Below, piece by piece: positions 36,728-46,447 of a DNA stretch of 64,000 nt; positions within the stretch are counted from its first letter, which is position 1, and each line of letters starts with the position of its first letter. Origin of the DNA: Aeromicrobium sp. Root344 (GTDB lineage Bacteria; Actinomycetota; Actinomycetes; Propionibacteriales; Nocardioidaceae); assembly GCF_001425755.1 (NCBI RefSeq), contig NZ_LMDH01000001.1:2659672-2723671 (forward strand), in the 5' to 3' direction. The notes under the pieces were generated by a model. It saw nothing but the letters and a program-made list of their open reading frames with translations, searched no databases and was not told where the DNA came from. The translations under genes were made by a program, and so were the position numbers.

Positions 36728-37705
36728 GTGAGCCAGATCGTGGTGTTCTCCGGAAGCGCTCATCGACCCCTCGCCGAGAAGATCTGTTCCGAGCTCGGCC
36801 AGCCGCTGTCGGCCTCCGACACCATCCGGTTCAGCAACGACTGCCTCCAGGTGCAGCTGCTCGCCAACTGCCGCAAGAAGGACGTCTTCATCATTCAGCC
36901 GCTGGTCCCGCCGACGCAGGACCACCTGATGGAGCTGCTGCTCATGATCGACGCGGCCCGTGGTGCCAGCGCCGACTCGGTGACCGCCGTGATCCCGCAC
37001 TATGCGTACGCCCGCTCGGACAAGAAGGACGCCTCGCGCATCTCGATCGGCGGTCGGCTCGTCGCGGACATGCTGACGACCGCCGGCGCCGACCGGGTCG
37101 TCACGATGACGCTGCACGCGCCGCAGGTGCACGGCTTCTTCAGCGTCCCGGTCGACCACCTCACGGCGATCGGCGAGCTCGCCGACTACTACCGCAACCG
37201 CGACCTGACCAACACCGTCGTCGTGTCGCCCGACCTCGGCAACGCCAAGACCGCGTCGCTGTTCGCCCGGCTGCTGGGCGTACCGGTCGCCGCGGGCAGC
37301 AAGCAGCGCCAGGCCGACGACAAGGTCGTCATCGACGCGATCGTCGGCGACGTGGCCGGCAAGACCGCGATCGTCCTCGACGACGAGATCGCCACGGGCG
37401 GGTCGATCGTCGAGCTCATGGACAAGCTCGAGGCCGAGGGTTGCACCGAGGCCTCGGTCGCGTGCACGCACGGCCTGTTCACCGGCAAAGCCGTCGAGCG
37501 GCTCCGCAACCATCCGTCGATCACCGAGGTCGTCACGACCGACACCGTGCCGCCGCCGGCTGACTGGCCCGAGCTGCAGGTGCGCTCGATCGCCGGGCTG
37601 TTCGCCGAGGCGATCGCCCGCATCCATGCCGGCGAGTCGGTCTCGTCGCTGTTCGACGGCGTCGACCCCGCGCACGCCCCGCCCCAGCCCAAGCTGCCGC
37701 TCTAG
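36728..37705 (+). CDS. Divergent ribose-phosphate pyrophosphokinase
   Basis: A 325-residue PRPP synthetase-like protein. It keeps IIQPLVPPTQDHLMELLLMIDAA, HYAYARSDKKDASR and the PRPP-binding loop IVLDDEIATGGS. It departs from classical Prs in TMTLHAPQVHGFF and VVVSPDLGNAKTA, so it is probably a second paralogue rather than the housekeeping enzyme. TAGCCT ends 6 nt before the GTG start, implying its own leaderless mRNA. It takes the place that a rhomboid gene has in the mycobacterial locus. Confidence 0.85.
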   Translation: MSQIVVFSGSAHRPLAEKICSELGQPLSASDTIRFSNDCLQVQLLANCRKKDVFIIQPLVPPTQDHLMELLLMIDAARGASADSVTAVIPHYAYARSDKKDASRISIGGRLVADMLTTAGADRVVTMTLHAPQVHGFFSVPVDHLTAIGELADYYRNRDLTNTVVVSPDLGNAKTASLFARLLGVPVAAGSKQRQADDKVVIDAIVGDVAGKTAIVLDDEIATGGSIVELMDKLEAEGCTEASVACTHGLFTGKAVERLRNHPSITEVVTTDTVPPPADWPELQVRSIAGLFAEAIARIHAGESVSSLFDGVDPAHAPPQPKLPL

Positions 37706-37759
37706 CTTCCCGCTGAGCGTGGGAGGCCAGACTCACGTGTGATCTGCGGCCAGTTCACT

Positions 37760-37795
37760 TTGTCGTAACACGTCGCCCCCGTAACCTTTTCGCTT
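37760..37795 (+). promoter_or_regulatory. Promoter of murI
   Basis: TTGTCG (37760-37765), 16 bp, TAACCT (37782-37787), then 8 nt to the GTG of murI. Spacing and sequence fit a housekeeping promoter with a leaderless or near-leaderless transcript. Confidence 0.65.
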
Positions 37796-38602
37796 GTGAG
37801 CAATGCACCGATCGGCATCTTCGACTCCGGCTTCGGCGGCCTGACCGTCGTCCGCGCGGTGCTCGATCAGCTGCCGCACGAGCCGGTGCTCTATCTGGGC
37901 GACACGGCCCGCCAGCCGTACGGTCCCAAACCCATCTCCGAGGTCCGTGAGTACGCCCTCGAGTGCCTCGACCACCTCGTCGCCCAGGGCGTCAAGGCGC
38001 TCGTCATCGCCTGCAACTCCGCGAGCGCCGCGGTGCTGCGGGATGCGCGCGAACGCTACGACGTCCCGGTCGTCGAGGTCATCGTGCCGGCCACCCGGCG
38101 CGCCGTGAGCGCGACCCGCAACGGTTCGATCGGCGTGATCTGCACCGAGGCGACCGCGACCTCCCGGGCCTACGACGACGCATTCGCCGCCAATCCCGGC
38201 ATCACCCTGCACACGCAGGCCTGCCCCGCCTTCGTCGATCTCGTCGAGGCCGGCATCACGAGCGGCCCGGAGCTCCTGGCCGCGGCCGAGGGCTACCTGC
38301 GGCCGCTGCTCTCCCTCGACGTCGACACCTTGGTCCTGGGCTGCACTCATTACCCGTTGCTCACCGGTGTCCTCTCCTACGTCATGGGCGACGGCGTCAC
38401 GCTCGTCTCGAGCGCCGAGGAGACCGCCAAGGACGTCTACGCGCTGCTGGTGCGTGAGGGCCTCGAGCGTGACCTCTCGCTCCCGGAGCCGACCCATCGC
38501 TTCCTGACGACCGGCCGGCCCGAGCAGTTCCGCGAGCTCGGCCGCCGGTTCCTCGGCCCCGAGATCGAGACCGTCGACCAGTTCGCCTGGGTCGGCGTAT
38601 GA
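37796..38602 (+). CDS. murI: Glutamate racemase
   Basis: Makes D-glutamate for peptidoglycan. The 268-residue protein has [13 protein letters not shown] at the start, the first catalytic cysteine C73 in ACNSAS, and the second in GCTHYPLL near residue 183. YGPKPISEV matches the family. It overlaps the next gene by 4 nt; the order murI, Rv1339-like, rph, rdgB is conserved in mycobacteria. Confidence 0.96.
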   Translation: MSNAPIGIFDSGFGGLTVVRAVLDQLPHEPVLYLGDTARQPYGPKPISEVREYALECLDHLVAQGVKALVIACNSASAAVLRDARERYDVPVVEVIVPATRRAVSATRNGSIGVICTEATATSRAYDDAFAANPGITLHTQACPAFVDLVEAGITSGPELLAAAEGYLRPLLSLDVDTLVLGCTHYPLLTGVLSYVMGDGVTLVSSAEETAKDVYALLVREGLERDLSLPEPTHRFLTTGRPEQFRELGRRFLGPEIETVDQFAWVGV

Positions 38603-39363
38603 AGCTCACCGTCATCGGTTGCTCCGGCTCGTTCCCCGGGCCGGACTCGCCGGCGAGCTGCTACCTCGTCGAGGCGCCGTTCGACGGTCGGACGTACCGC
38701 TTGCTCATCGATCTCGGCTCTGGCGCGCTCGGCGACCTGCAGCGCTTCTGCGACCTCCGCGACATCGATGCCGTCGCGCTCTCGCACCTGCACGCCGACC
38801 ACTGCTTCGACCTGTCGGGCCTCTATGTCGTCAGCAAGTACCACCCCGGCGGGCAGCTCGACCGCATTCCCGTGCTGGGCCCGGCCGGCACGGGCGAGTT
38901 CCTCGCCACTGCCTACGGGGTCGAAGAGCCCGTCGGCATGACCGAGCAGTTCGACTTCCGTGACTGGCAGGACGGCGGGACCGTCGAGCTCGGCCCGTTC
39001 GCGGTGACGTCCGTGCGCGTCGACCATCCGGTGCCGGCGTACGCCCTTCGTGTCGCCGCCGGTGACCGTTCGCTGGTCTACTCCGGCGACACCGGCCCGA
39101 CCGACCAGCTCGTCGACCTGGCCGCCGGCGCCGACCTGTTCCTGTGCGAGGCCTCGTTCGTGGAGTCGGTGGACAACCCGCCCAACCTGCACCTCACGGG
39201 TGCCGAGGCGGGCGCCTGTGCGGCCCGCGCCGGCGTGGGCCGCCTGCTCGTGACCCACATCCCGCCGTGGACCGATCGCGCCGAGGTCGAGTCCGACGTC
39301 AAGACGACGTGGGACGGCCCGTACGACCTGGTGGCCGCCGGCTCGACCTATCAGCTCGGCTAG
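38599..39363 (+). CDS. MBL-fold hydrolase, Rv1339-like (cyclic nucleotide phosphodiesterase)
   Basis: A 254-residue metallo-beta-lactamase-fold enzyme. HLHADH is the metal motif near residue 59, D in YSGDTGPTD, and the late histidine in LVTHIPP. The start [19 protein letters not shown] and context match M. tuberculosis Rv1339, reported to act as a cAMP phosphodiesterase. The assignment to that activity is by homology and synteny only. Confidence 0.88.
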   Translation: MKLTVIGCSGSFPGPDSPASCYLVEAPFDGRTYRLLIDLGSGALGDLQRFCDLRDIDAVALSHLHADHCFDLSGLYVVSKYHPGGQLDRIPVLGPAGTGEFLATAYGVEEPVGMTEQFDFRDWQDGGTVELGPFAVTSVRVDHPVPAYALRVAAGDRSLVYSGDTGPTDQLVDLAAGADLFLCEASFVESVDNPPNLHLTGAEAGACAARAGVGRLLVTHIPPWTDRAEVESDVKTTWDGPYDLVAAGSTYQLG

Positions 39364-39376
39364 ATAGGCTCGCGGC

Positions 39377-40099
39377 ATGACCCGCGAAGATGGCCGCAGT
39401 GCCGATCAGCTCCGACCCGTGACCATCACCCGCAACTGGCTCGACCACGCGCAGGGCTCGTGCCTCATCGAGTTCGGCAAGACCAAGGTGCTGTGCGCCG
39501 CGAGCGCGAGCGAAGGTGTGCCGCGCTGGCGCAAGGGCTCCGGACTGGGCTGGGTCACCGCGGAGTACGCGATGCTGCCGCAGGCGACCCACGACCGCTC
39601 GCCCCGCGAGTCGGTCAAGGGCCGGGTCGGCGGGCGTACGCACGAGATCTCCCGCCTGGTCGGCCGCTCGCTGCGCGCCGCGATCGACTACAAGGCGCTC
39701 GGCGAGAACACCATCACGATCGACTGTGACGTGCTGCAGGCCGACGGCGGCACCCGCACCGCCGCGATCACCGGCGCGTACGTCGCCCTCGCCGACGCCG
39801 TCGAGCACCTGCGCTCCAAGGGCGCGTTGACCGGGGAGCCGCTCGTCGAGTCGATCGCCGCCACCAGCGTGGGCATCATCGACGGCGTCCCGCTGCTCGA
39901 CCTCCCGTACGTCGAGGACGTCCGCGCCGAGACCGACATGAACGTCGTGATGACGGGCGGCGGCAAGTTCATCGAGGTGCAGGGCACTGCCGAGGGTGCC
40001 CCCTTCGACAAGCCCGAGCTCGACGCGCTGCTCGAGCTCGCCGCCAAGGGCTGCGCCGACCTCACCACGCTGCAGCACGACGCCCTCGGCCGTGGCTGA
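39377..40099 (+). CDS. rph: Ribonuclease PH
   Basis: Phosphorolytic 3'-5' exoribonuclease that trims tRNA 3' ends. The 240-residue protein shows the family features [43 protein letters not shown] and [26 protein letters not shown] ends 6 nt before the ATG and overlaps no leader. It overlaps rdgB by 8 nt, forming a conserved rph-rdgB pair. Confidence 0.97.
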   Translation: MTREDGRSADQLRPVTITRNWLDHAQGSCLIEFGKTKVLCAASASEGVPRWRKGSGLGWVTAEYAMLPQATHDRSPRESVKGRVGGRTHEISRLVGRSLRAAIDYKALGENTITIDCDVLQADGGTRTAAITGAYVALADAVEHLRSKGALTGEPLVESIAATSVGIIDGVPLLDLPYVEDVRAETDMNVVMTGGGKFIEVQGTAEGAPFDKPELDALLELAAKGCADLTTLQHDALGRG

Positions 40100-40703
40100 G
40101 GTCGTCCTGGCGTCCAACAACGCCAAGAAGCTGGCCGAGCTGCGCCGGATCCTCGAGCCGCTCGTGCCCGGGATCCGGGTGCTGGGGCTCGCCGACGTGA
40201 CGCCGTACGACGAGCCGGCCGAGACCGAGCCGACGTTCGAGGGCAATGCGTTGATCAAGGCGCGAGCCTGCCTCGCCGTCACCGGGCTGCCGTCGCTCGC
40301 CGACGACTCGGGCCTGTGCGTCGACGCCCTCAACGGCATGCCGGGGGTGCTCTCCGCGCGATGGTCCGGCGTGGCCAAGGAAGCCGGGGGAGACGCCGCC
40401 AACAACGCGCTGCTCCTGAGCCAGCTGTCGGACGTACCGGATGAGCGTCGCACGGCGCAGTTCCGCTGCGCCGTCGCCCTCTGCACCCCTGACGGCGCCG
40501 AGATCATCGAGCTCGGAGAGATGCCAGGACGCATCCTCCGGGCGGAGCACGGTGAGGGCGGGTTCGGCTACGACCCGCTGTTCGCCGCGGACGGCTACGA
40601 CGTCTCGACCGCCGAGCTGCCCGCTGGCGAGAAGGATCGCATCAGCCACCGGGGCAAGGCGCTCACCGCGATCGCTCCGGCCGTGGTCGACGCCCTCAGC
40701 TAG
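40092..40703 (+). CDS. rdgB: RdgB/HAM1 non-canonical purine NTP pyrophosphatase
   Basis: Hydrolyses ITP, dITP and XTP to keep damaged purines out of nucleic acids. The 203-residue sequence has [14 protein letters not shown] at the start, [31 protein letters not shown] and [11 protein letters not shown] start lies within the last codons of rph. The 3' end overlaps the convergent SGNH gene by 8 nt. Confidence 0.96.
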   Translation: MAEVVLASNNAKKLAELRRILEPLVPGIRVLGLADVTPYDEPAETEPTFEGNALIKARACLAVTGLPSLADDSGLCVDALNGMPGVLSARWSGVAKEAGGDAANNALLLSQLSDVPDERRTAQFRCAVALCTPDGAEIIELGEMPGRILRAEHGEGGFGYDPLFAADGYDVSTAELPAGEKDRISHRGKALTAIAPAVVDALS

Positions 40704-41403
40704 CAGGATCGAGCGCGGCGATGACCCGCCGCGCGATTGCGAGGCTGCCCTTGCGGTTGGGGTGCACGCCGTCGACCACGCTGTCGGCCCCCAGAGTGCC
40801 GGACGTGCTGATGAACTGGATGCCGTGGCGCTTGGCCTGCGCTGCGATGATCGCCGTGACGCGCTGCCTGTTCTGTGGGTCACGGGGTCCCCACGGCGGG
40901 CCCAGCACGACGATGCGTGTCGACTTCGGCAGGAACGTCTGCAGGGTGTCGAGGTAGCGATCGACGGCATGGTCGATGACGTCGTCGGACGCCGTGACGA
41001 AGCGACCGTCACGGCACGCGGCCCAGTCGTTGCGGCCGCCCTCGACGATGAGCAACGAGGGGGCTGCGCCCGAGTACGCCTTGGGGCGGTCGATGAACGT
41101 GTCGCCCGTGCAGGCGTGGCCGGGTCGGAGGTAGCCCGAGCCCGACTGGGCGTAGCGCGTCACCGTGGCGTGGAAGTGGTAGCCGGCGATGCTCCACCAG
41201 CCCTGGTTCGCATCGCCGGGCTCGTCGTTGTAGCGCGCCGTGATCGAGTCGCCGACGACCACGATGCCGCGAGGCGCCACGGGCGATGCGGCGATCCTCT
41301 CGTCACCCGTGGCGCCCTGCCAGGCGATGAACGGGGCGATCAGCAGTGCGGCCAGGATGGCGAGGATGAGGGACCGTCGAGTGGTCACCCGGGGAATCGT
41401 CAT
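40696..41403 (-). CDS. Secreted SGNH/GDSL hydrolase
   Basis: A 235-residue exported esterase-type hydrolase. A signal or anchor helix lies at about residues 11-30. Block I is VVVGDSITARY with the nucleophile serine, the block III asparagine is in EGGRNDW, and the catalytic pair is in DGVHPN near the C-terminus. Substrate unknown; cell-wall acyl groups are possible. AGAAAG precedes the start. The 132 nt upstream are relatively AT-rich and contain its promoter region, but I could not define it. Confidence 0.9.
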   Translation of the reverse strand: MTIPRVTTRRSLILAILAALLIAPFIAWQGATGDERIAASPVAPRGIVVVGDSITARYNDEPGDANQGWWSIAGYHFHATVTRYAQSGSGYLRPGHACTGDTFIDRPKAYSGAAPSLLIVEGGRNDWAACRDGRFVTASDDVIDHAVDRYLDTLQTFLPKSTRIVVLGPPWGPRDPQNRQRVTAIIAAQAKRHGIQFISTSGTLGADSVVDGVHPNRKGSLAIARRVIAALDPAS

Positions 41404-41535
41404 GCGTGCGCTTTCTCTGCTGAAGTCAGCGCAACTCTAGGTCGGATGTGTCGCCCGGCCCGACAGAATGGCCGAAGTCAATCCAAAAGTCATCAAACCT
41501 CATCCGAACGGTTCATGAAAACCTGACGCAAAGGA

Positions 41536-42000
41536 CTACTCGGGCAGGCTGAAGCCGTGTTGACGCCAGGCCTCGAAGACCGCGACGGAGGCGGTGTTGG
41601 CGAGGTTCATCGACCGCCGGCCGGGCAGCATCGGCAGGCGTACGCGCGCCGTGACGCGCGGATCGGCGAGCACCTCGGGAGGCAGCCCGGTCGGCTCCGG
41701 GCCGAACATCAGGACGTCGCCGGGCTCGTACCCGACGTCGGTGTAGAGCTCGTCGCCGCCGGCGGTGAACGCATAGACGCGTCCCGGCGCCAAAGCCGTC
41801 AGCGCGGCGTCGAGCTCGGGGTGCACCGACATGACCGCGAGATCGTGGTAGTCGAGCCCCGCGCGGCGCAGCTTGGACTCTTCAAGGTCGAAGCCCAACG
41901 GCTCGACCAGGTGCAGCTCGGCTCCGGTCACGGCGGCGAGGCGGATCGCGGCGCCGGTGTTGCCGGCGATGCGCGGCTCGTAGAACAGGATGCGGAACAC
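41536..42000 (-). CDS. tRNA (cytidine/uridine-2'-O)-methyltransferase, TrmL-like
   Basis: A 154-residue SPOUT methyltransferase for the wobble base of tRNA-Leu. It has YEPRIAGNTGAAIRLAA at the start, FGPEPTGLP, and the SAM-knot end LPMLPGRRSMNLANTASVAVFEAW. I use GTG 42000, which gives MFRILFYEP, the usual entry; GTG 42009 overlaps the ribosome binding site AAGGGG. The upstream BenE gene ends 1 nt before, so they are cotranscribed. Confidence 0.92.
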   Translation of the reverse strand: MFRILFYEPRIAGNTGAAIRLAAVTGAELHLVEPLGFDLEESKLRRAGLDYHDLAVMSVHPELDAALTALAPGRVYAFTAGGDELYTDVGYEPGDVLMFGPEPTGLPPEVLADPRVTARVRLPMLPGRRSMNLANTASVAVFEAWRQHGFSLPE

Positions 42001-42001
42001 G

Positions 42002-43180
42002 TCAGCCACGCCCCTTCGGACTCCAGTGCAGCACTGCGTGGACCACGAGGCCCGCGACGATCGCCCATGCCGCCGACCCGATGTGGAGCGCCGTGATGCC
42101 CGACGCGGCGACGAGGAATGTGACGACCGCCGCCTCCCGGCCCTTGCGCTGCGACATCGCGCCCTCCAACGAGTCGGCGAGGGTGCCGAGCAGAGCGAGG
42201 CCGGCGACGGTGGCGATGACTCCGGCTGGCGCCACCGCGACGAGTGCTGCCAGTGCTGCCGACGACACGGCCAGCACGACGTACGTGGCTCCGGCCGACT
42301 GTGAGGCGATCCACCGCCGGCTCTTGTCGGGCCCGGCGTCCGGCCCGGCGGCGAGCGCGGCGCTGATGGCGGCGAGGTTGACCGAGTGCCCGCCGGCCGA
42401 GGCTCCGGCGACGGTGGCCAGGCCGGTCGTGACGATCGTGTCCCGCCACGGCACGTCATAGCCGAGCGACTTCATGATCGCCACTCCCGGCACGTTCTGC
42501 GACGCCATCGTGACGATGTAGAGCGGCAGGGCGATGCCGACGACCGCCTCCCAGGTCCACGACGGTGCGGTCAGGCTGAGCTCGGGGAGCAGGGACGACG
42601 AGGCGATGCCCTCCCCGCGGTGGATCATGTCGATGCCGATCACGATGCCGGCGGTCAGGAACGCCGCGGGCACCGCCCAGCGCGGCGCCAGACGTACGCC
42701 GATCAGCCAGACCAGGGCGATCGCCACGATCGCGCCCGGGTTGTCGACCAGGGCCCTGACCGGCCGGATGCACAGCTCGAGCACCACGCCGGCGAGCATC
42801 GCCTGGGCGATCGGTGCGGGGATACGGCCGATCAGACGGCCGAGCGCGGGCCAGAAGCCCGTGAGCACGTAGGCCACGCCCGCGATCATGAATGCACCGA
42901 CCGCAGCCGGCCAGCCGCCGTCGACCCCGCCCATGCCCGCGAGCAGGGCGGCTCCCGGCGTCGACCACGCCAGCACGATCGGGATCCGGTGGCGGCGGCT
43001 CAGCCAGACCACGCCGACGGCTTGGGTCAGGCAGAGGGCCAGCAGCCCTGACGCAGCCTGGTGGCGATCGGCGCCGACGGCGGCGAGCCCGGTGAGGACC
43101 ACGGCGAACGAGCTCGTGTAGCCCACGACCATCGCGATGATCCCGGCGCTGATGGGCTGTTGGAGCTCCGACCGGCTCAT
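42002..43180 (-). CDS. BenE-family benzoate/H+ symporter-like transporter
   Basis: A 392-residue membrane transporter with about 12 helices, the length of E. coli BenE. Family features include PISAGIIAMVVGYTSSFAVVL, VLAWSTPGAALL and TMASQNVPGVAIMKSLGY. It probably imports an aromatic acid or related anion. No catabolic genes lie near it, so the substrate is uncertain. The start ATG 43180 leaves a 58-nt divergent promoter region shared with the SRPBCC gene. Confidence 0.9.
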   Translation of the reverse strand: MSRSELQQPISAGIIAMVVGYTSSFAVVLTGLAAVGADRHQAASGLLALCLTQAVGVVWLSRRHRIPIVLAWSTPGAALLAGMGGVDGGWPAAVGAFMIAGVAYVLTGFWPALGRLIGRIPAPIAQAMLAGVVLELCIRPVRALVDNPGAIVAIALVWLIGVRLAPRWAVPAAFLTAGIVIGIDMIHRGEGIASSSLLPELSLTAPSWTWEAVVGIALPLYIVTMASQNVPGVAIMKSLGYDVPWRDTIVTTGLATVAGASAGGHSVNLAAISAALAAGPDAGPDKSRRWIASQSAGATYVVLAVSSAALAALVAVAPAGVIATVAGLALLGTLADSLEGAMSQRKGREAAVVTFLVAASGITALHIGSAAWAIVAGLVVHAVLHWSPKGRG

Positions 43181-43238
43181 CCGCGACCCGAGACGATGCA
43201 GTGCCGCTCCATGGTGAATCACCCTAGACTCACCCACC

Positions 43239-43664
43239 ATGGCCTCACCTCAGCGCGTCCACGTCACGCACACGTACACGTCCGATCCCGCCACGGTCTT
43301 CGAGAAGCTCGCGGAGCACGAGAACCTCGGGCCGGTGTTCGGTGCCAAGATCACCCGCGTCTGCGACGGCGACACCTCGCGCAACGGTGCCGGCTCGACG
43401 CGGACCCTCAAGATCGGGCCGTTGCCGGCGTTCCAGGAGACGACGACCAGGGCCGAGCCCAACAGCCTGATCGAGTACAAGATCAGCAAGGGCAGCCCGC
43501 TCAGCGGTCACTGGGGCGTCCAGAAGCTCACGCCGACCCCCGAGGGCGGCACCACGCTCGACTACACGATCGGCTTCGACATGCCGATCCCCGGCATGGC
43601 GGCCCTCGTCGGCAAGGTCCTCTCGTCCAACATCAAGAAGGGTCTTGGCAAGCTGGCACCCTGA
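43239..43664 (+). CDS. SRPBCC-family (polyketide cyclase-like) protein
   Basis: A 141-residue START-fold protein, likely binding a small hydrophobic ligand. The pattern VTHTYTSDPATVFEKLAEHENL opens the fold and GTTLDYTIGFDMP closes it. No catalytic residue is evident. A TAGACT box ends 8 nt before the ATG, so the mRNA is short-leadered or leaderless. Function unknown. Confidence 0.88.
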   Translation: MASPQRVHVTHTYTSDPATVFEKLAEHENLGPVFGAKITRVCDGDTSRNGAGSTRTLKIGPLPAFQETTTRAEPNSLIEYKISKGSPLSGHWGVQKLTPTPEGGTTLDYTIGFDMPIPGMAALVGKVLSSNIKKGLGKLAP

Positions 43665-43694
43665 GCCCCGCGCAGGATTGTGTAACAATATGGC

Positions 43695-44585
43695 GTGCGT
43701 CCCGTCCTGCTCGTCATCGCAGCTGCGATCTGCTTCGGCACGACCGGGACGGCCCAGGCGTACGGCCCTGATGGGGCCTCGACCACCTCGGTGGGGCTGA
43801 CCAGGATCGTGGCTGGAGGCGGCCTGCTGGCCGCGTTCGCCTGGTGGGTCGCCCGTCGTTCGCCGGCACCGACCCGGGCTCGGCTGTCGCCCGGCGTCGT
43901 GCTCCTCGGCGGCGTCGCGGTGCTGGCGTACCAGCCCACGTTCTTCGCCGGCACGCGACTCAACGGTGTCGCGGTGGGCACGGTCGTGGCGCTGGGTGCC
44001 GCGCCGGCGTTGACCGGTCTGCTCGAGTGGCTCGTCACCCGGCGACTGCCGTCGACGCCGTGGTTCATCGCGACGGGGTGTGCCGTGGTCGGCGTCGTCC
44101 TGCTCGGGGGGTTGCTCGACGAGGCTGACGCTGGCATCAGCATGCGAGGCCTCGCGGGCTCGCTTGGTGCCGCGTTGTCGTACGCGGTCTACGCCTTGGC
44201 TGCCAAGCGGCTCCTCGACGACGGCGCCAGTGCGACCACGGCGATCGGCAGCATCTTCGGCGCGGCAGCCCTGATGGGAGCGCCGTTCCTCCTGCTCGTC
44301 GACCTGTCGTGGCTCGGTTCGGCATCAGGCGTCGCGATGGTCACCTGGTTGGCCGCGGCGACGGTGGCGCTGGCCTACGTCCTGTTCGCGATCGGGCTGC
44401 GGAGCCTGCGCGCGTCGACGGTCTCGACCCTCACCCTGGTCGAGCCGATGACGGCGTGCCTTCTCGGGATCATGCTGCTCGACGAGCGGCTCTCGACGGC
44501 GGGTTGGATCGGGCTCGCTGTCCTGCTGGGTGGCGTGGTGCTGCTTGCCCTGCCGTCCCGCCGTGCGGTGGCGGTGCCGGTATGA
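43695..44585 (+). CDS. EamA-family (DMT) transporter
   Basis: A 296-residue permease with ten membrane helices and two EamA repeats, of the RhaT/DMT type that exports or imports metabolites. The second repeat ends with SLRASTVSTLTLVEPMTACLLGIMLLDERLS, the family motif. GTG start follows AACAAT by 5 nt. It overlaps the GntR gene, suggesting regulated transport, but the cargo is unknown. Confidence 0.93.
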   Translation: MRPVLLVIAAAICFGTTGTAQAYGPDGASTTSVGLTRIVAGGGLLAAFAWWVARRSPAPTRARLSPGVVLLGGVAVLAYQPTFFAGTRLNGVAVGTVVALGAAPALTGLLEWLVTRRLPSTPWFIATGCAVVGVVLLGGLLDEADAGISMRGLAGSLGAALSYAVYALAAKRLLDDGASATTAIGSIFGAAALMGAPFLLLVDLSWLGSASGVAMVTWLAAATVALAYVLFAIGLRSLRASTVSTLTLVEPMTACLLGIMLLDERLSTAGWIGLAVLLGGVVLLALPSRRAVAVPV

Positions 44586-45202
44586 GTGCACGCGCGACCG
44601 GGGCCGACCGGCTCGCCGCCGAGCTGCGCCAGCGAGTCCTGTCCGGTGACCTCGAACCCGGCGCTCCGCTGCGCGAGGAAGCACTGGCCGACGAGTACGC
44701 CTTGTCGCGGCACACCGTGCGGCGCGCCCTCGAACGGCTCGTCGCCGAGCGGCTGCTGGTCTCCGAGGCGTACCGGGGCGTCCGGGTCACCTCGTTCAGT
44801 GACGCCGACATCCTCGCGTTGCAGCAGCTCCGTGCGGCCCTGGAGTCCGAAGCCGTGCGGCTGATCCGTGCTGACCACGGCGACTCGTGGCCGGCCGAGC
44901 TGGTCACGCCGCTGCTCGACGCCGCGGACCGGATGGCGGCCGACGCGTCACCTGAGCACGCGCACTCCGCGTTCCACCGCGCGCTGGTCGCTGCGGCCGG
45001 CAGCCCTCGGATCACCGAGGCGTACGAGCGCCTCGACACCGAGATGCTGCTGTTCCTCCGGCAGCTGCGTTCGGCGTACGACGGTGCCCAGCTGTGCACG
45101 GAGCACCGCGACTACGTCGCTGACGTGCAGCGTCGTGGCGAGGACGCCGTGCGGCGCCACCTCGCCGACTCGACCGCGATGCTGCTGTCCCTGCGTACCT
45201 GA
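44582..45202 (+). CDS. GntR-family (FadR/FCD) transcriptional regulator
   Basis: A 206-residue regulator. The winged helix has GDLEPGAPLREEALADEYALSRHTVRRALERLVAERLL near residues 22-60. The C-terminal FCD domain has ALQQLRAALESEAVRL and the HSAFHRALVAAAGSPRI metal-binding region. It overlaps the EamA transporter gene, which it may regulate. Confidence 0.94.
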   Translation: MSARATGADRLAAELRQRVLSGDLEPGAPLREEALADEYALSRHTVRRALERLVAERLLVSEAYRGVRVTSFSDADILALQQLRAALESEAVRLIRADHGDSWPAELVTPLLDAADRMAADASPEHAHSAFHRALVAAAGSPRITEAYERLDTEMLLFLRQLRSAYDGAQLCTEHRDYVADVQRRGEDAVRRHLADSTAMLLSLRT

Positions 45203-45258
45203 ATCTGCAGGTCCGATTGGCGCCAGCGACGGCGAGCGATGCCGCCGACGATGGACTC

Positions 45259-46017
45259 ATGACGATCACCCAGCAGACCACCACCATCGCCCTCGTGACG
45301 GGAGCCAACCGCGGGCTCGGCTTCGCCACGGCCCGCCTGATAGCCCAGAACGGAGCCATGGTCCTGCTCGGTGCGCGCAACACGGCGAAGGCGGAGCTCG
45401 CAGCCGCTGAGCTGCGTGACGAAGGGCTCGCGTGCTGGCCGATCACGCTCGACGTGGAGTCCGGGTCGAGCATCGCGGAGGCAGCCGCCCAGGTCGAGCG
45501 GGAGCACGGCCGACTCGACATCCTCGTCAACAACGCCGGGATCCTGCCGGAGGCGACCACGCCCGAGGCAGACCAGCCGCTGGACATCGGGCTGTTCCGG
45601 CGCACGTTCGACACCAACGTCTTCGGCGCCGCGGCAGTCTCGCAGGCGTTCCTGCCGCTGCTCCGCGCTGCCGATGCCGGCCGCATCGTCAATGTGTCGA
45701 GTCGGATGGGCTCGCTGACCGATCAGCTCGATCCCACGTCGCCGTACGCGGCGATGGTGCTCCCGGCCTACCAGAGCTCGAAGGCGGCGCTCAACGGTCT
45801 GACCGTGGCCCTCGCGAAGTCCCTGAGCGACACCCCGGTGCGGGTGAACTCGGTGTGCCCCGGCTGGGTGCAGACCGACCTCGGCGGACCGGACAACCGC
45901 GCCGCGGCACCCACTCCTGCTCTCGAGGCGGCTCGCGCCGTCGTGCAGATGGCGTTCGTTCCAGCCGACGGTCCGACGGGTACGTTCGTGGACCTCGACG
46001 GCCCGATCCCGTGGTGA
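45259..46017 (+). CDS. Short-chain dehydrogenase/reductase
   Basis: A 252-residue Rossmann-fold oxidoreductase. TGANRGLG is the cofactor motif near residue 14, NNAG the structural motif, VSSRMGS carries the catalytic serine and YQSSKAA the Tyr-x3-Lys pair. The substrate is unknown. Its stop abuts that of the convergent gene through TGATCA. Confidence 0.94.
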   Translation: MTITQQTTTIALVTGANRGLGFATARLIAQNGAMVLLGARNTAKAELAAAELRDEGLACWPITLDVESGSSIAEAAAQVEREHGRLDILVNNAGILPEATTPEADQPLDIGLFRRTFDTNVFGAAAVSQAFLPLLRAADAGRIVNVSSRMGSLTDQLDPTSPYAAMVLPAYQSSKAALNGLTVALAKSLSDTPVRVNSVCPGWVQTDLGGPDNRAAAPTPALEAARAVVQMAFVPADGPTGTFVDLDGPIPW

Positions 46018-46419
46018 TCACTCCTGGTTGAGCGTCGACCAGAGCGCCGCCGTCCGGGCCTCGACATCGTCGGTGTGGATGCGTTGGACGTTGCGACCGC
46101 CTCGTGCGAACGTCCGGGACACCGCCATCGGCACGAGGGCGGCGTCGACGGGTTCACTGATCCAGTCGGTGTCCCGCACGTTGACGAGGTCGACCTCGGT
46201 GCCGCCGGCGTCGTGGCGCCACGGACCGGTCAGCCGGCCGACGTACGTCCGACCGTGGAGGTCGCGGGTCCACACGAAGGAGCCGAGAGGCGCCGTGGCG
46301 AACCGTTCGAGCCGCCGCTCGCTGCGCGGGTCGTCGGCCTCGCCCATCCCGCAGACGCCCAGCATCAGCGCACGGTCGACTGCGGCGTACGGCTCGACGT
46401 CATCGCGACGAGACCGCAT
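46018..46419 (-). CDS. Conserved protein of unknown function
   Basis: A 133-residue soluble protein. Noticeable segments are SFVWTRDLHGRTYVGRLTGPWRH and VDLVNVRDTDWISEPVDAALVP. No domain is recognised. An AGGGCG purine run precedes the ATG at 46419. It is 28 nt downstream of the 52-residue ORF and probably cotranscribed with it. Confidence 0.7.
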   Translation of the reverse strand: MRSRRDDVEPYAAVDRALMLGVCGMGEADDPRSERRLERFATAPLGSFVWTRDLHGRTYVGRLTGPWRHDAGGTEVDLVNVRDTDWISEPVDAALVPMAVSRTFARGGRNVQRIHTDDVEARTAALWSTLNQE

Positions 46420-46447
46420 CGGCGCCCTGAAGACAAGGACGCTGCGG

